Positions 52,967 to 63,096 of a stretch of 64,000 nucleotides of DNA are shown here, piece by piece (position 1 is the stretch's first letter; each line of letters begins with the position of its first letter). Origin of the DNA: Okeania hirsuta (GTDB lineage Bacteria; Cyanobacteriota; Cyanobacteriia; Cyanobacteriales; Microcoleaceae); the NCBI RefSeq assembly GCF_003838195.1, contig NZ_RCBY01000005.1, forward strand, positions 1 through 64,000, written 5' to 3'. The notes under the pieces were generated by a model. That model was not told where the DNA came from and searched no databases. It saw only the letters and a list, made by a program, of their open reading frames with translations. The position numbers were made by a program, and so were the translations under genes.

Positions 52967-55348
52967 GTGACTGACGATTTCAATAATAATTTGCCTCCAT
53001 ATACTGATATTAAAACGAATACTGAAAATACAGAAATTGACTTATCATTAGCAAGTTTAAGAGAAAAAACAATTCAACAAATTCGTGACAATTTACGACC
53101 TGGGCAACAACAAATGGCTGACTGGCAAGGAGGACCTTTAGCAGTTTCAGCAGTTCCTGGGGCAGGAAAATCTTATGGTATGGCAGCAGCAGCAGCTTTA
53201 GCGATCGCTCGTTATCAGTTACATAGTAATCGTCAATTAATTGTTGTTACTTTTACCCGTTCTGCAGCTAGTAATATTAAAACTAAAATCCGCAAACATT
53301 TAAAGGAATTATCTTTACCTCAAGGCAGTTTCATTGTTCATACTTTACATGGTTTGGCTTTAAGTATTGCCCTACGTCATCCTGAATTATCTGAGTTAGA
53401 TTTAGAAAATAGTACTTTAATTCTTCCCACTCCAAGCAACAGAATAACTCGTACTTGTGTAGAAAATTGGATTGCCAAAAATCCTAGACATTATCAACTT
53501 TTAATTGAAGGAGTTCAATTTGATGGAGAAGAAACTGAACGTTTAAGAAGGCAATCAGTTTTACGCACTGAAGTTTTACCTCAATTAGCTTGGAAAGCAA
53601 TTCAACAAGCAAAAAGTTCTGGTCTTAAACCAGAAGATTTATGGCAATTACGAGACAAAATTAATGACCATTATCAAGTTGTGACTATTGCTGCTAATTT
53701 ATATCAAATCTATCAGGAAACATTAAGGGAAAATCAATTAATTGACTATGATGAAATGATTTTAGCAGCGTTGCGGGTATTAGAAAATGAAGGTGCTAGA
53801 AAAATGTGGCAAAATCAAGTTTTTGCAGTGTTTGAAGATGAAGCTCAAGATTCTACCCCCTTGCAAACTAAACTTTTAAAAAAACTGGCTCATTCAAGTG
53901 AAAATGATGATAGTAATTCAGAAAATAATGGGATTTATCAAGAACATAAATTATCAAAATTAAATAATCTCAACCTCATGCGTGTTGGAGACCCAAATCA
54001 AGCAATTAATTCCACATTTACTCCAGCAGACCCAATAGATTTTCGGCAATTTTGTGAAGACTGCGAACAATTAAATAAGTTGGCGACTATGGAACAAGCA
54101 GGTCGTAGTTGTCAAAAAATTATAGATGCAGCTAATTTTGTATTGAAATGGGTAAATAATTCAGAATTAACAGGAATAGAAAAACCTTTTCGAGACCAAA
54201 ATATTCATCTGGCAAATGATAATCCTTCAGCTACTGGTGGTGGTTTAGAAATATATGAACCCCGAGATATTTACCAAACACTTGAGTTGATGGGTAAACG
54301 GATAATTAATTTATTTCAAGAAAATCCAAAAGGTAATTTTGCTGTATTAGTACGAGAAAATAAACAAGGTAAATTTATTACAGATACTTTTTCTAATCCG
54401 GGAAAATATGGAATAGATATTGATTTAGGCAAACAAAATATTTCAATACATGATGTTTCTCAAGGAGCGCGTCACTCTCAAATTCCAGCAGAAATATTGG
54501 CATTAATGCAATTTATTGACCGCCCTCATTCTCCAGATTATTTAAAATCTGCTTTGAAAGTTTTGGGCGATCGACGTTTAATTCCTAAGCAAGATTATAA
54601 TGTTTTTGCCTCTCAACCAGAACAGTTTCTTTACCCAGGACCTCTCGATCCTTATCAATCAGAAAAGGTGCGTAAATGTCGTGATTTTTGTCGTACTTTA
54701 CTCAGGGCAAAATCAGAATTACCTTTGTATCAATTAATTTCTTTTCTTGCTTTAGCTTTAAATTATCAACAATCAGATTTAGCAACTGCGGATAAGTTAG
54801 CAGAAAGAGTTGCTAAACAAACTTTTGATAATAGTTCGATGAATTCTATTTTAGAAGTTTTAAGTGAAATTGTAGGTTCCGAGAGATTTGAACCTGTTGA
54901 AGTGGATGAAGATGCAGAGAAAAATTATACTCGCCCTCAGCAACTTACTATTATTACTATGCATAAAGCTAAAGGTTTAGATTGGGATTATGTCTTTTTA
55001 CCTTTTTTACATGAAAATATAATTCCTGGTAATTTACGAGTTTTGCCCCAGGTAAGTTTTTTGGGAGAATTTGACTTAGCTGAAGTGGCAAGGGCACAAA
55101 TTCGCGCCAGTTTACAAGGACAAGATTTACCAGATATTTCTACTGCTTGGAAACAGGCAGAATATTTGAAGACCGCAGAGGAATTTCGGTTACTATATGT
55201 GGCTATGACTAGAGCAAAACGTTTGTTGTGGATGTCTGCTGCTAAGTTAGCTCCTTTTACTTGGAATAAACCAGACAATTTACAGGAGCAAAAACCTTGC
55301 CCAGTTTTACCTGTTTTAAAGGCTGAGTTTCCTGATAGTTTCAGATAA
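52967..55348 (+). CDS. UvrD/Rep-type DNA helicase
   Basis: The 793-residue SF1 helicase has all the motifs: Walker A PGAGKS (64-69), Ia VVTFTRSAASNIKTKI, II VFEDEAQDSTPLQ (DEAQ), III MRVGDPNQAINSTFT, V TIITMHKAKGLDWDYVFLP and VI LLYVAMTRAKRLLW. It is predicted to unwind DNA in repair or recombination. Compared with UvrD or PcrA (about 720-770 residues), it begins with a 40-residue polar segment and lacks an obvious nuclease domain. The start is GTG at 52967 directly behind a repeat. It is an AddA/RecB-like relative without the nuclease. A free-standing Fe-S nuclease lies at 17018. Confidence 0.92.
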   Translation: MTDDFNNNLPPYTDIKTNTENTEIDLSLASLREKTIQQIRDNLRPGQQQMADWQGGPLAVSAVPGAGKSYGMAAAAALAIARYQLHSNRQLIVVTFTRSAASNIKTKIRKHLKELSLPQGSFIVHTLHGLALSIALRHPELSELDLENSTLILPTPSNRITRTCVENWIAKNPRHYQLLIEGVQFDGEETERLRRQSVLRTEVLPQLAWKAIQQAKSSGLKPEDLWQLRDKINDHYQVVTIAANLYQIYQETLRENQLIDYDEMILAALRVLENEGARKMWQNQVFAVFEDEAQDSTPLQTKLLKKLAHSSENDDSNSENNGIYQEHKLSKLNNLNLMRVGDPNQAINSTFTPADPIDFRQFCEDCEQLNKLATMEQAGRSCQKIIDAANFVLKWVNNSELTGIEKPFRDQNIHLANDNPSATGGGLEIYEPRDIYQTLELMGKRIINLFQENPKGNFAVLVRENKQGKFITDTFSNPGKYGIDIDLGKQNISIHDVSQGARHSQIPAEILALMQFIDRPHSPDYLKSALKVLGDRRLIPKQDYNVFASQPEQFLYPGPLDPYQSEKVRKCRDFCRTLLRAKSELPLYQLISFLALALNYQQSDLATADKLAERVAKQTFDNSSMNSILEVLSEIVGSERFEPVEVDEDAEKNYTRPQQLTIITMHKAKGLDWDYVFLPFLHENIIPGNLRVLPQVSFLGEFDLAEVARAQIRASLQGQDLPDISTAWKQAEYLKTAEEFRLLYVAMTRAKRLLWMSAAKLAPFTWNKPDNLQEQKPCPVLPVLKAEFPDSFR

Positions 55349-57116
55349 ATTTTAAAGCATCAAAACAGAGTTTCACTATAGTATCGCAGAAGGAAGAAGG
55401 AAGAAGAAAGAAGGAAGAAGAAAGAAGGAAAAATCTGACATTGTCTGATTTTTAAGCTTTTTATCTGTCCTAACCTTTCCTGAGACTGCTATAATTAGCG
55501 CCTCACATAAATTCTGGATAAATATTTATAATTCCTGCAATTTAGATGTAGATTAAAAGTTTTCCCTCTTCCCTGATTAACTTTTATCAAAAAAAATTAA
55601 AATTTATTGCTTTTGCGAGAAAATATAAAAATTTTACTGATAACTGATAACTGATAACTGAAATGACCTATCTTTCTCTTATAAGTAAATGCTAGATTTT
55701 CTTAATCATATATCTTAAGGTAAGCGTTCACAAAATTATAAATAAATACAGATCAATTGACCAGATATCCAGATATAAATATAGGAAGTAGTCATATTTA
55801 ATATAGTTTCACTATAGCAATTCCCCACTCACATAAATTCTGGATAAATATTTATAATTCCTACAATTAGGTGTACATTAAAAGTTTTCTTTCTTTCCTG
55901 ATTAACTTTTATCAAAAAAAATTAAAATTTATTGCTTTTGGGAGAAAATATAAAAATTTGACCTATCTTACTCTTACCGTAAATGCTAGATTTTCTCAAT
56001 CATACATCTAAAAGTAAGCGTTCACAAAATTATAAATAAAACAGATCAATTGACCATATATAAATAGAGGAAGTAGTCATATTTAATATAGTTTCACTAT
56101 AGCAATTCCCCACTCACATAAATTCTGGATAAATATTTATAATTCCTACAATTAGGTGTACATTAAAAGTTTTCTTTCTTTCCTGATTAACTTTTATCAA
56201 AAAAAATTAAAATTTATTGCTTTTGGGAGAAAATATAAAAATTTGACCTATCTTACTCTTACCGTAAATGCTAGATTTTCTCAATCATACATCTAAAAGT
56301 AAGCGTTCACAAAATTATAAATAAAACAGATCAATTGACCATATATAAATAGAGGAAGTAGTCATATTTAATATAGTTTCACTATAGCAATTCCCCACTC
56401 ACATAAATTCTGGATAAATATTTATAATTCCTACAATTAGGTGTACATTAAAAGTTTTCTTTCTTTCCTGATTAACTTTTATCAAAAAAAATTAAAATTT
56501 ATTGCTTTTGGGAGAAAATATAAAAATTTGACCTATCTTACTCTTACCGTAAATGCTAGATTTTCTCAATCATACATCTAAAAGTAAGCGTTCACAAAAT
56601 TATAAATAAAATATATCAACTGACCATATATAAAAAGAGGAAGTAGTAATATTTAATATAGTTGATTTGACATTGAGAATAAAAACCCTATTTCCAAAAT
56701 TATATTGACAAAGCAGATAGTATATGTGAGAATCTTTTCAACTTCTAGAGTAGAGGGGATCAATAAATTATTGATGAGATAGGCTTTTTTAATACATTAT
56801 GCGTATCTACTTAACTCACCCTCCTGAATTAAGTAAAACAATAAAAAATTTGAGTAGTTATACTTCAATTTAACTCAAAAAACAAATTTATGTAAGTATT
56901 AATTACTATCAACTATCAAGTTTATTATCCTGGAAATTTATCCCATAATTAACTCATAATTTTTATAGTGATTTTAATCACATTAAAACCAGATAAGGGG
57001 TCACATACTCTATGGGAAAAATAGAAGATGATAATAGAAGGTTAAGAGAAGCTAGGAAAAAGAATAACTTCTCTCTCCATAAAAACAATTTACTCTAATT
57101 TATTTACTGAAAAGTT
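55349..57116. repeat. 1.8-kb gene-free stretch with a long tandem array
   Basis: A first diverged unit (about 55370-55805) holds an inverted TATAGCAG element (55376-55494) and GATAACTGATAACTG units. Three units of 285 bp follow (about 55806-56665). After that the sequence is AT-rich with no gene until the coiled-coil gene starts at 57117. A short frame near 57012-57098 (GKIEDDNRRLREARKKNNF) is in a plausible position for a leader peptide, but I do not claim it. Confidence 0.7.
55806..56665. repeat. Tandem array, three units of 285 bp
   Basis: The phrase gtttcactatagcaattccc starts at 55806, 56091 and 56376, always 285 bases apart. Units share acataaattctggataaat, gattaacttttatcaaaa, aagtaagcgttcacaaaat and gaggaagtagtcatattt. 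The last 60 bases of the final unit are diverged. A more diverged fourth copy precedes at 55370 with insertions. No open frame is shared. Confidence 0.92.
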
Positions 57117-57554
57117 ATGTACAGCCCCCTAATAAAAAAAGTTATAGCTAAAGCTTGTAATATTAGTATCGATGAATGTGTAGAAGTTCAGAGATTAAAA
57201 CTAGAAGTTCAAAGATTAACCGAGGAAAATCAAGAACTAACAGAACAATCACAACAATATCAAAAAGAAAATCAAGAACTGCAAAATAAACTAACCAAAC
57301 TGAGAATGCAGTTAGCAACTCTCTCAGAAGACTCTCCCTCTCTAAACTCCTCTTTATCTGCTAATTTAATACCATCAAAAGAGTCAACCAAAACAACAGT
57401 TATTTTAGTTGATTCACCAAGTCCAGAACTAGAAGAAGACCGAGGTAAAGCTGTAGAGTTGCTAAATCAATTACCAAACGGTATGTGGCACGTTAAAGTT
57501 GAATCAGGAGTTCAAGTTATTCTGAAACCAGAAGCTCTAAAAGTTCTAGCATAG
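57117..57554 (+). CDS. small coiled-coil protein, unknown
   Basis: The 145-residue protein begins with a basic start MYSPLIKKVIAKACNIS, then has a coiled coil (about 23-70, with heptads VQRLKLEVQRLTEENQELTE and KENQELQNKLTKLRMQL). A Ser/Thr-rich linker follows (about 70-100), and a compact end with GKAVELLNQLPNGMWHVKVESGVQVILKPEALKVLA. The last part looks like a small beta domain. I cannot name the family. The frame is complete, with codon usage like the neighbours. It stands alone, without operon partners. Confidence 0.6.
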   Translation: MYSPLIKKVIAKACNISIDECVEVQRLKLEVQRLTEENQELTEQSQQYQKENQELQNKLTKLRMQLATLSEDSPSLNSSLSANLIPSKESTKTTVILVDSPSPELEEDRGKAVELLNQLPNGMWHVKVESGVQVILKPEALKVLA

Positions 57555-57906
57555 TTTTCCGTTACTCAGTTTTCTTAATAAAATTCTGAAATGGTTAAAA
57601 ATTTCTAGAATACTTTTATGTAGAGGTAGGTTGAAATAAAGGCATAAATTCAACCCGCTAAAATACTTATGTCTAATATAACTATCCTCTACTCTAAATA
57701 TCTTGATAAATAGATAACTGAACTTGATATTACCTATTGAATTTCCTGAAAATTAGGTAATATTTTAGATACAAAAAATTTAGTAAGCTGTTAATAATTT
57801 AGGCTATGTATGCCGATTTTTGGAAAGGGAACAGAGAATAAGTGAAGAGAAAAAAATACTCTACCCCATTAATATGAGAACCCTTATAAGGCCAAGAAAT
57901 AGGTTG

Positions 57907-58003
57907 TTATAGCAGTCAAAGGAAAGATCGCGGACATATCAAAAGCTTAAAACCCAAACAACGCAAGATTTTTCCTTCTTACTTCTTCTTTCTTCTGCTA
58001 TAA
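57907..58003. repeat. MITE-like element, TATAGCAG family
   Basis: The clearest copy: ttatagcag (57907-57915) and ctgctataa (57995-58003) are a perfect 9-bp inverted repeat. The middle has gacatatcaaaagcttaaaa and acaacgcaagatttttcc followed by CTTCTTACTTCTT. It is 97 bp and noncoding. Confidence 0.82.
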
Positions 58004-58043
58004 GCTAAGTGAAATAAATAGTTTTTTTTGCTGCTTTCCTCTC

Positions 58044-58203
58044 ATATAATGTCCGTTTGAACACTTATAAATAACGACCGAGGAATCAGGAGTCAGGAGT
58101 AGTGGCGTTAACGATAGTTATGGGCAAGCAAACGCCCATATAGGAGGAAAAAAGAAGAACAGAAGAAGAAAGTTTTTTATCACTAATTAAACGGACATGA
58201 TAT
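58044..58203. repeat. MITE-like element, ATATCATGTCCG family, second copy
   Basis: The ends are atataatgtccgttt (58044-58058) and aaacggacatgatat (58189-58203), 14 of 15 bases inverted. The length of 160 bp equals that of the copy at 4750-4908. The middle is different, with gaggaatcaggagtcagg and a GAAGAACAGAAGAAG run. Confidence 0.75.
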
Positions 58204-58500
58204 CACTAATCTTTCCCATGTATAATTTTTTCTACTTTGGAATTTGGAATGGGGATATAACTTCTGCCTTTAAATAAAAATCTTTGGTACTAGACAGTGC
58301 AAAGTTCTGGGAATAACTATTGCTAGTCAAGGGTTTCACGGACTCAAGGTTAAAAATTCTCCATTCACAACAGTAGGTACTGTAAACCTTTCCCAGTAAC
58401 ACTTTCAATCTTGAGAGCCAACTGTTTTTTAGCAGAACTTTGTACTCTCCAGTTTGGTATTCTACTTAAATAAAAACAATTCGACCTATCTATTGAACAG

Positions 58501-58529
58501 AAAAAATGCTCGACAACCAGTCGAACATT
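58501..58529 (-). terminator. ndhB: Hairpin after ndhB
   Basis: On the minus strand aatgttcgac pairs with gtcgagcatt around a five-base loop (one T-G wobble), followed by a T run from positions 58506-58501. It begins 32 bases behind the ndhB stop codon, a classical intrinsic terminator. Confidence 0.75.
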
Positions 58530-58560
58530 TCTTACTTTTAGTAAATCAACAGAATCAGAA

Positions 58561-60141
58561 CTAATTATTTTGCGACAAAGAAAAACTTGGTTGACTAGCT
58601 ACCGAATTAGTTTCAACAGTGTGAACTAAAACCGAGTTCAACATAGGAGTTTTAACAATAGTATCGTTAGCCAAAGTAAACAAAGGATTAGATAAAATTC
58701 CAGCTAAAGACGTTGCTAAAACAGACAAAATCAACCCTACTTGTAAAGGACGCATACCCGAAATATCCCAACGAATAGGAGGATAATTTTTAATCACATC
58801 CGACATTTCTTGCGGTTCTTTTACCACCATCATTTTCACCACACGAATGTAGTAGTAAATAGAAGCAACACTGGTAATTAATCCTAACAAAACTAACCAA
58901 TACAATCCAGCTTGCCAACCTGCCCAAAATAAATAAATCTTGCCAAAGAAACCCGCTAGTGGAGGAATACCACCTAAAGAAAGCAAACAAAGACTTAACC
59001 CTAAAGTTAATAACGGGTCTTTTTGATATAACCCTGCATATTCACTAATTTGGTCTGTACCTGTACGGAGAGAAAATAGAATCACACAGGTAAAACCACC
59101 CAAATTCATAAACAAGTAAATTAGCAGATAAAATATCATACTAGCGTAACCAGCTTCAGTATTCGCCAAAAGGCCAATCATAATAAAACCTGCTTGTCCA
59201 ATAGATGAGTAAGCAAGTAGACGTTTCATACTGGTTTGGGCCAGAGCAACCACATTACCCAATACCATACTCAATACAGCAAGGGCAGTAAATACAAAAT
59301 GCCACTGTTCCAAAACTAAAGGAAAAGCAGTCACCAAAAGACGAATAGCTAGAGCAAAACCAGCCGCTTTAGAACCCACTGAGAGAAAGGCCACAACTGG
59401 AGTAGGAGAACCTTCATATACGTCCGGAGTCCATTGATGAAAAGGGACAGCAGAAATTTTGAAAGAAATACCAGCGATCGCGAATACTAAGGCAATAACT
59501 AAAGCTAGTGAAACACCGCCACTCGATCCATCAGCAAGACTAGAGGCGATCGCTGTTAACCGAGTTTCTCCACCAGACAAACCATAGAGAAGGGAGATGC
59601 CATAGAGAAAAACGGCCGAACTTGCAGCGCCAATGAGTAAATATTTTAATGCTGCTTCATTGGAGCGAGGGTCACGTTTTGTATAACCAGTTAATAAATA
59701 AGAGGAGATACTCAGGGTTTCCAGAGAAACAAAAATCATCACCAACTCATCTGCTCCAGAAAGGAACATTGCCCCCAAAGTAGCAGTGAGCAGAATACAA
59801 ATAAATTCTCCTAGTGGAGTCCCAGTTTGTTCTATGTATGCCACCGACATCAATATGGTGGTAATTGCACACAGAGCAATGATACCTCTAAATACTACAC
59901 TGAGGGCATCAGCATTAAAGCCTCCCAAAAAACCGATGGTATTTGTACTGTCCCATTGAGTATATAAGGCCACAATAGCGATCAATAGACCTACTATGGC
60001 TGCGTAGGGAGTCCATTTAGCAGAAGTACGTCCTACTATGAGGTCTCCAACGAGAACTACAAGTAGGGTAATTATAACTATTGCTTCTGGAAGGATAGTG
60101 CCTGCGTTAAGTTGCGCCGCAATGTTAGAGAAATCTATCAT
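58561..60141 (-). CDS. ndhB: NAD(P)H-quinone oxidoreductase subunit 2 (NdhB)
   Basis: The 526-residue NdhB is a proton-pumping membrane subunit of the photosynthetic NDH-1 complex in thylakoids, acting in cyclic electron flow and respiration. It begins [23 protein letters not shown] and has about 14 membrane segments. Family phrases include [88 protein letters not shown] and [16 protein letters not shown]. The Lys in ALKYL and the Glu of LETLS needed for proton transfer are present. It is complete and unbroken, and a hairpin terminator follows. The CRR6-type factor at 26057 serves the same complex. Confidence 0.97.
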   Translation of the reverse strand: MIDFSNIAAQLNAGTILPEAIVIITLLVVLVGDLIVGRTSAKWTPYAAIVGLLIAIVALYTQWDSTNTIGFLGGFNADALSVVFRGIIALCAITTILMSVAYIEQTGTPLGEFICILLTATLGAMFLSGADELVMIFVSLETLSISSYLLTGYTKRDPRSNEAALKYLLIGAASSAVFLYGISLLYGLSGGETRLTAIASSLADGSSGGVSLALVIALVFAIAGISFKISAVPFHQWTPDVYEGSPTPVVAFLSVGSKAAGFALAIRLLVTAFPLVLEQWHFVFTALAVLSMVLGNVVALAQTSMKRLLAYSSIGQAGFIMIGLLANTEAGYASMIFYLLIYLFMNLGGFTCVILFSLRTGTDQISEYAGLYQKDPLLTLGLSLCLLSLGGIPPLAGFFGKIYLFWAGWQAGLYWLVLLGLITSVASIYYYIRVVKMMVVKEPQEMSDVIKNYPPIRWDISGMRPLQVGLILSVLATSLAGILSNPLFTLANDTIVKTPMLNSVLVHTVETNSVASQPSFSLSQNN

Positions 60142-60670
60142 GTTAGATAATTTGAAATTTTTTGTGTAAGTAACTAAGAATTTTGACTGATTAATAATCC
60201 TTTACAGTAGAGGATTGTAGCGTGTATCCAGAGATTTTTTGGTTTTTTATTAGGTGAGGAAGAAAAAACCAAATGTTTTCTAAATTATTGAAGAAGGAAG
60301 AAGCGGTGCGACCCCACGTCGGCGATAGACGCAAGGGAATGCGCACCAAGAGAGGAAGGAAGAAAAAACGGATGGGGACTCAAACCCCAACCAATTGTAA
60401 ACAAGGTGTAGACGGCCAGAGCTAATTCTTTGTCGTCAGAGAATATTTACAACTCCAGGAATTACGCATTATCATGGTAAAAACACTATATATACCATAG
60501 TGCTATAGTTTTTATATACTATATGTAGTGTCTTTCCGTAAGTCCTTAACTCTATATTTTTGGTTAACTAATCCTAGCAAGATGTACGAAATTTCAAAGT
60601 ATACAATTTTTCTCTAGTGACAATAAATTGACCCTAGGGGTTAGGGGTGGGTTCCCCACTCCCTTTTTCT

Positions 60671-60782
60671 CTAGTGCAGGATGGCGGAAATAACTGACCA
60701 GTTACAAAATCCGAAAACAATTACAAATCAAAAATGATTGACTTTTGACTTTTGATTTTTAACTTCCGCGTAGCGGCACTAG
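60671..60782. repeat. MITE-like element, CTAGTGC family, best copy
   Basis: A 112-bp segment from ctagtgcaggatggcggaaa (60671) to acttccgcgtagcggcactag (60782). The outer ends ctagtgc / gcactag are a perfect 7-bp inverted repeat and ggcggaa / ttccgcg adds an inner pair. The middle contains ctgaccagttacaaaatcc and repeated TTGACTTT. The two flanks share tagtgacaataaattgaccct, so the element sits inside a duplicated flank. Confidence 0.82.
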
Positions 60783-61113
60783 TGACAATAAATTGACCCT
60801 GGTGTAGACGGTATACCTTACCCATAAGTCTTGAAACCCTTGTGGGGAGCAGGGGAGCAGGGAGCAGGGGAGAAAGGAGAAAAAATCAATTTAGCTAAGT
60901 AAAACTACTGAAGTTGTCAAAAAAAAAGTTTTGACTTTTGATTTTTAACTTCCGCGTAGCGGCACTAGTGACAATAAATTGACCCTGGTGTAGACGGTAT
61001 ACCTTACCCATAAGTCTTGAAACCCTTGTGGGGAGCAGGGGAGCAGGGAGCAGGGGAGAAAGGAGAAAAAATCAATTTAGCTAAGTAAAACTACTGAAGT
61101 TGTCAAAAAAAAA
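60738..61113. repeat. Tandem duplication of about 186 bp
   Basis: The phrase aacttccgcgtagcggcact occurs at 60761 and 60947, and the following 170 bases (gtagacggtataccttaccc, gggagcaggggagcaggg, ggagaaaaaatcaatttagc) are repeated almost without change. Each unit begins with the right half of a CTAGTGC element, so the duplication followed its insertion. Confidence 0.82.
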
Positions 61114-61626
61114 GTATGGAAAAATACATTTTTTCTCCCGAAAAAGCCGAGCCAAGACTTACTCATAACTCGTCTTAACAGTCAAGCTTTATGTTAAGAA
61201 AGATGTGGGTAATGGATAGGTGTAGACGGCGGGGTATTAAACCCAAAATAAAAAGATAAAATTTAACTTCTAAGGCTTAACTAATATTTAGTATGAGACT
61301 GCAAAGTCTACTTAATAAAATTTAATGAACTAGGAGAAACTCTCATTAAGGGATAAAAAAAGATGATTTTCAAAGTCCTTAGTTAACTATATAATTTATT
61401 GCTGAATATTTATACATTCATTACTAATCAAGACTTTCAGGCATTTTATTAAAAAGATTTACTCAGAATATTTGTGAATGACTCTACAAGATATAGTTTA
61501 CTAAAACAAACTTTGTTTTGTGTCTATAGCTAATAGTAACTGACTGTTTTCAGTAACCTGACTGGTTGATTTTTTCTAGCTGTGCTAAATTAAAAATGTA
61601 AATTATATAATAAAATTGGAAAAAAA

Positions 61627-61791
61627 ATGTCCATGATGAACAAAAACTCACCAAAAAGTCTAGTTAAATTAAATGAGGTTCATAAAGTCAATATAGAAAA
61701 AAGATTAGCTCATCGCCTGGAAGCAGCAAGAGCTAAAGGAAATCAAGATTTAGTTAAAGCTCTGGAATCTGAAAGACAATTACTGGAGTGA
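61627..61791 (+). CDS. small basic helical protein, possibly PirA-like
   Basis: The frame of 54 residues starts MSMMNKNSPKSLVKLNEV and ends KALESERQLLE. It is a single long amphipathic helix with KRLAHRLEAARAKGNQDLV in the middle. Codon use and the absence of repeats look like a real gene. From memory, the pattern resembles a widespread cyanobacterial protein of about 50 residues that binds PII and tunes arginine synthesis (PirA), but I cannot prove it. The translation could start at 61627, 61633 or 61636. It is next to transposon remains. Confidence 0.55.
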   Translation: MSMMNKNSPKSLVKLNEVHKVNIEKRLAHRLEAARAKGNQDLVKALESERQLLE

Positions 61792-61849
61792 CTTACCTAC
61801 ACAGATGTATTAGCTTTCTGTGTATGCTTCTTATCTCTTTTAAAGACGG

Positions 61850-62148
61850 TCAGAACTTCCTTAGAAACAGAAGCGGTTTTAGATTTAGTGATAACCACTT
61901 TGTTTTTAGGGTGCTTTGAGGTTTATAGTCACCGAACAAGTCCATCCCGGCTCGTTTCAAATTGATTGCTGCGTTTATATCTCGATCAATTTTCCACTGT
62001 AGTTCCCGATCAAAATATTCTCTGATACTGCAATCTGTAAACACAATTTCATCTCTATCATAAAGTCATTGAGATGTATAGTTTGGTTTCCATTCTATCA
62101 CTCTAGAGTTTCACTTGCCAACATCAAAAGCTTTTGCGACTACCTGAG
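61850..62148 (-). pseudogene. tnpB: TnpB relic, C-terminal part
   Basis: The minus strand reads AQVVAKAFDVGK, a stop, NSRVIEWKPNYTSQ, a stop, LYDRDEIVFTDCSIREYFD, and WKIDRDINAAINLKRAG, the C-terminal RuvC-III part of a TnpB. The zinc-ribbon cysteines are mostly lost. It is the far side of a gene cut in two by the IS element at 62149-63096. It is dead. Confidence 0.85.
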
Positions 62149-62241
62149 CTAGGGCGTGTCATCAATAAAAATTTGACATTGAGAGTATAGTATGCTTATG
62201 GTTAAGCGTCCAGAATCAAAAAAAATCAGAGCTTCTCTAAC

Positions 62242-63028
62242 ATGACTAAACGCTATGGTTTACGAGATTATCAATGGGAAAGAATCAAAAACCTACTACC
62301 AGGACGTGAAGGAACTGTAGGAAGGACAGCAAGAGACAATCGCCTATTTGTGGAAGCAGTTTTATATCGCTCTTGAGCTGGAATTCCCTGGAGAGACTTA
62401 CCAGAACGATTTGGAGATTTTCGTGTTGTCCATACTCGTTTTAGTCGTTGGTCCATTTCAGGGATATGGGTGCATAGTATTTCAAACTTTAGCTGAGGAT
62501 GCAGATAATGAATATGCCATGATCGACGCAACTATTATTCGTGCTCATACTCGTAGTGCAGGAGCGAAAAATAGCAGCCCTGAACAGGAAGATATTGGCC
62601 GTAGTAAGGGAGGATTAACCACCAAAATACATGGAGTAGTAGATGCCCTGGGTAATCCCACCCATTTTTTTTAACTCCAGGTCAAGCATCTGACTTGGAC
62701 GGAGCAGATGTTTGATTACCGATGGTAGAAGCACAAGCAGTATTAGGGGATAAAGCTTACGATGCTCAGGAGCGGGTGATTATGCCTTTAACCAATAGAG
62801 GAATAGAGGTAGTTATTCCCCCGAAAAAAAACAGAAAAGAACTCCGTAACTACGATGAGATATTGTACAAAGCACGTCTATGAATCGAAAATTTCTTTGC
62901 CAAACTCAAACAGTATCGAGCGTTGGCGGAGCCTAGCGGCAGCTATATCGCCACAAGGTATGACAAGGGTTCCGTAAACTTTCTGGGAGGAATTCCTACA
63001 GGTAGCCTCAGTCATTTTATTGGCATAG
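62242..63028 (+). pseudogene. IS5-family transposase, broken
   Basis: The frame starts MTKRYGLRDYQWERIKNLLPG, a DDE transposase of the IS5/IS4 group, and shows AGIPWRDLPERFGDFR, MIDATIIRAHTRSAG, KGGLTTKIHGVVDALGNP and GDKAYDAQERV, then IENFFAKLKQYRA. Stops occur at 62374 (TGA), in the region after VHTRFSRWS, after NPTHFF (TAA), after GADV (TGA) and in ARL (TGA). A 24-base insertion is at 62923-62946. It cannot be expressed as one protein. Confidence 0.9.
62923..62946. repeat. 24-bp insertion splitting a HIP1 octamer
   Basis: The reading frame of this transposase family would be YRA-IATRYDK, encoded by gcgatcgcc. Here GCG (62920-62922) and ATCGC (62947-62951) are separated by 24 bases (ttggcggagcctagcggcag plus ctat). 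The insert keeps the frame and adds eight residues. It looks like a small dispersed repeat of the kind described in cyanobacteria. Confidence 0.7.
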
Positions 63029-63096
63029 CGATCGCCATCTACCTGGAACATACAATACCCATTTTGTCAACCTCCTTAATTGATGACACGCCCTAG

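Larger units (their letters stand above)
57555..58560. repeat. Intergenic with two inverted-repeat elements
   Basis: Contains the TATAGCAG element at 57907-58003 and the ATATCATGTCCG element at 58044-58203. The remainder is AT-rich without a gene, and it ends with the hairpin behind ndhB (58501-58529). Confidence 0.65.
60142..61626. repeat. 1.5-kb gene-free stretch of repeats upstream of ndhB
   Basis: Contents: a GAAGGAAGAAG run with an inserted cgaccccacgtcggcgataga phrase (60307), a dispersed atggggactcaaaccccaacc phrase (60373), a CTAGTGC element (60671-60782), and a 186-bp tandem duplication (about 60738-61113). The phrase gtgtagacggcggggtatt is at 61221. The ndhB promoter must lie in the first 200 bases. 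No gene is seen. Confidence 0.65.
62149..63096 (+). mobile_element. IS5-type insertion sequence, degenerate
   Basis: The element is bounded by perfect 18-bp inverted repeats: ctagggcgtgtcatcaat (62149-62166) and attgatgacacgccctag (63079-63096), 948 bp in all. It lies inside a TnpB relic in the opposite direction. The outermost CTAG may belong to the duplicated target. The transposase gene inside is dead (next entry). Confidence 0.9.

Noticed and set aside
55806..56665. Second regular array as CRISPR or retron-like array
   Set aside because: Units are 285 bp and nearly identical over their whole length; no spacers and no reverse transcriptase.
62374..62900. TGA stops read as a recoded codon (selenocysteine or Trp)
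   Set aside because: They occur together with a TAA and frame changes in a transposase, and normal genes in the window use TGA as stop.
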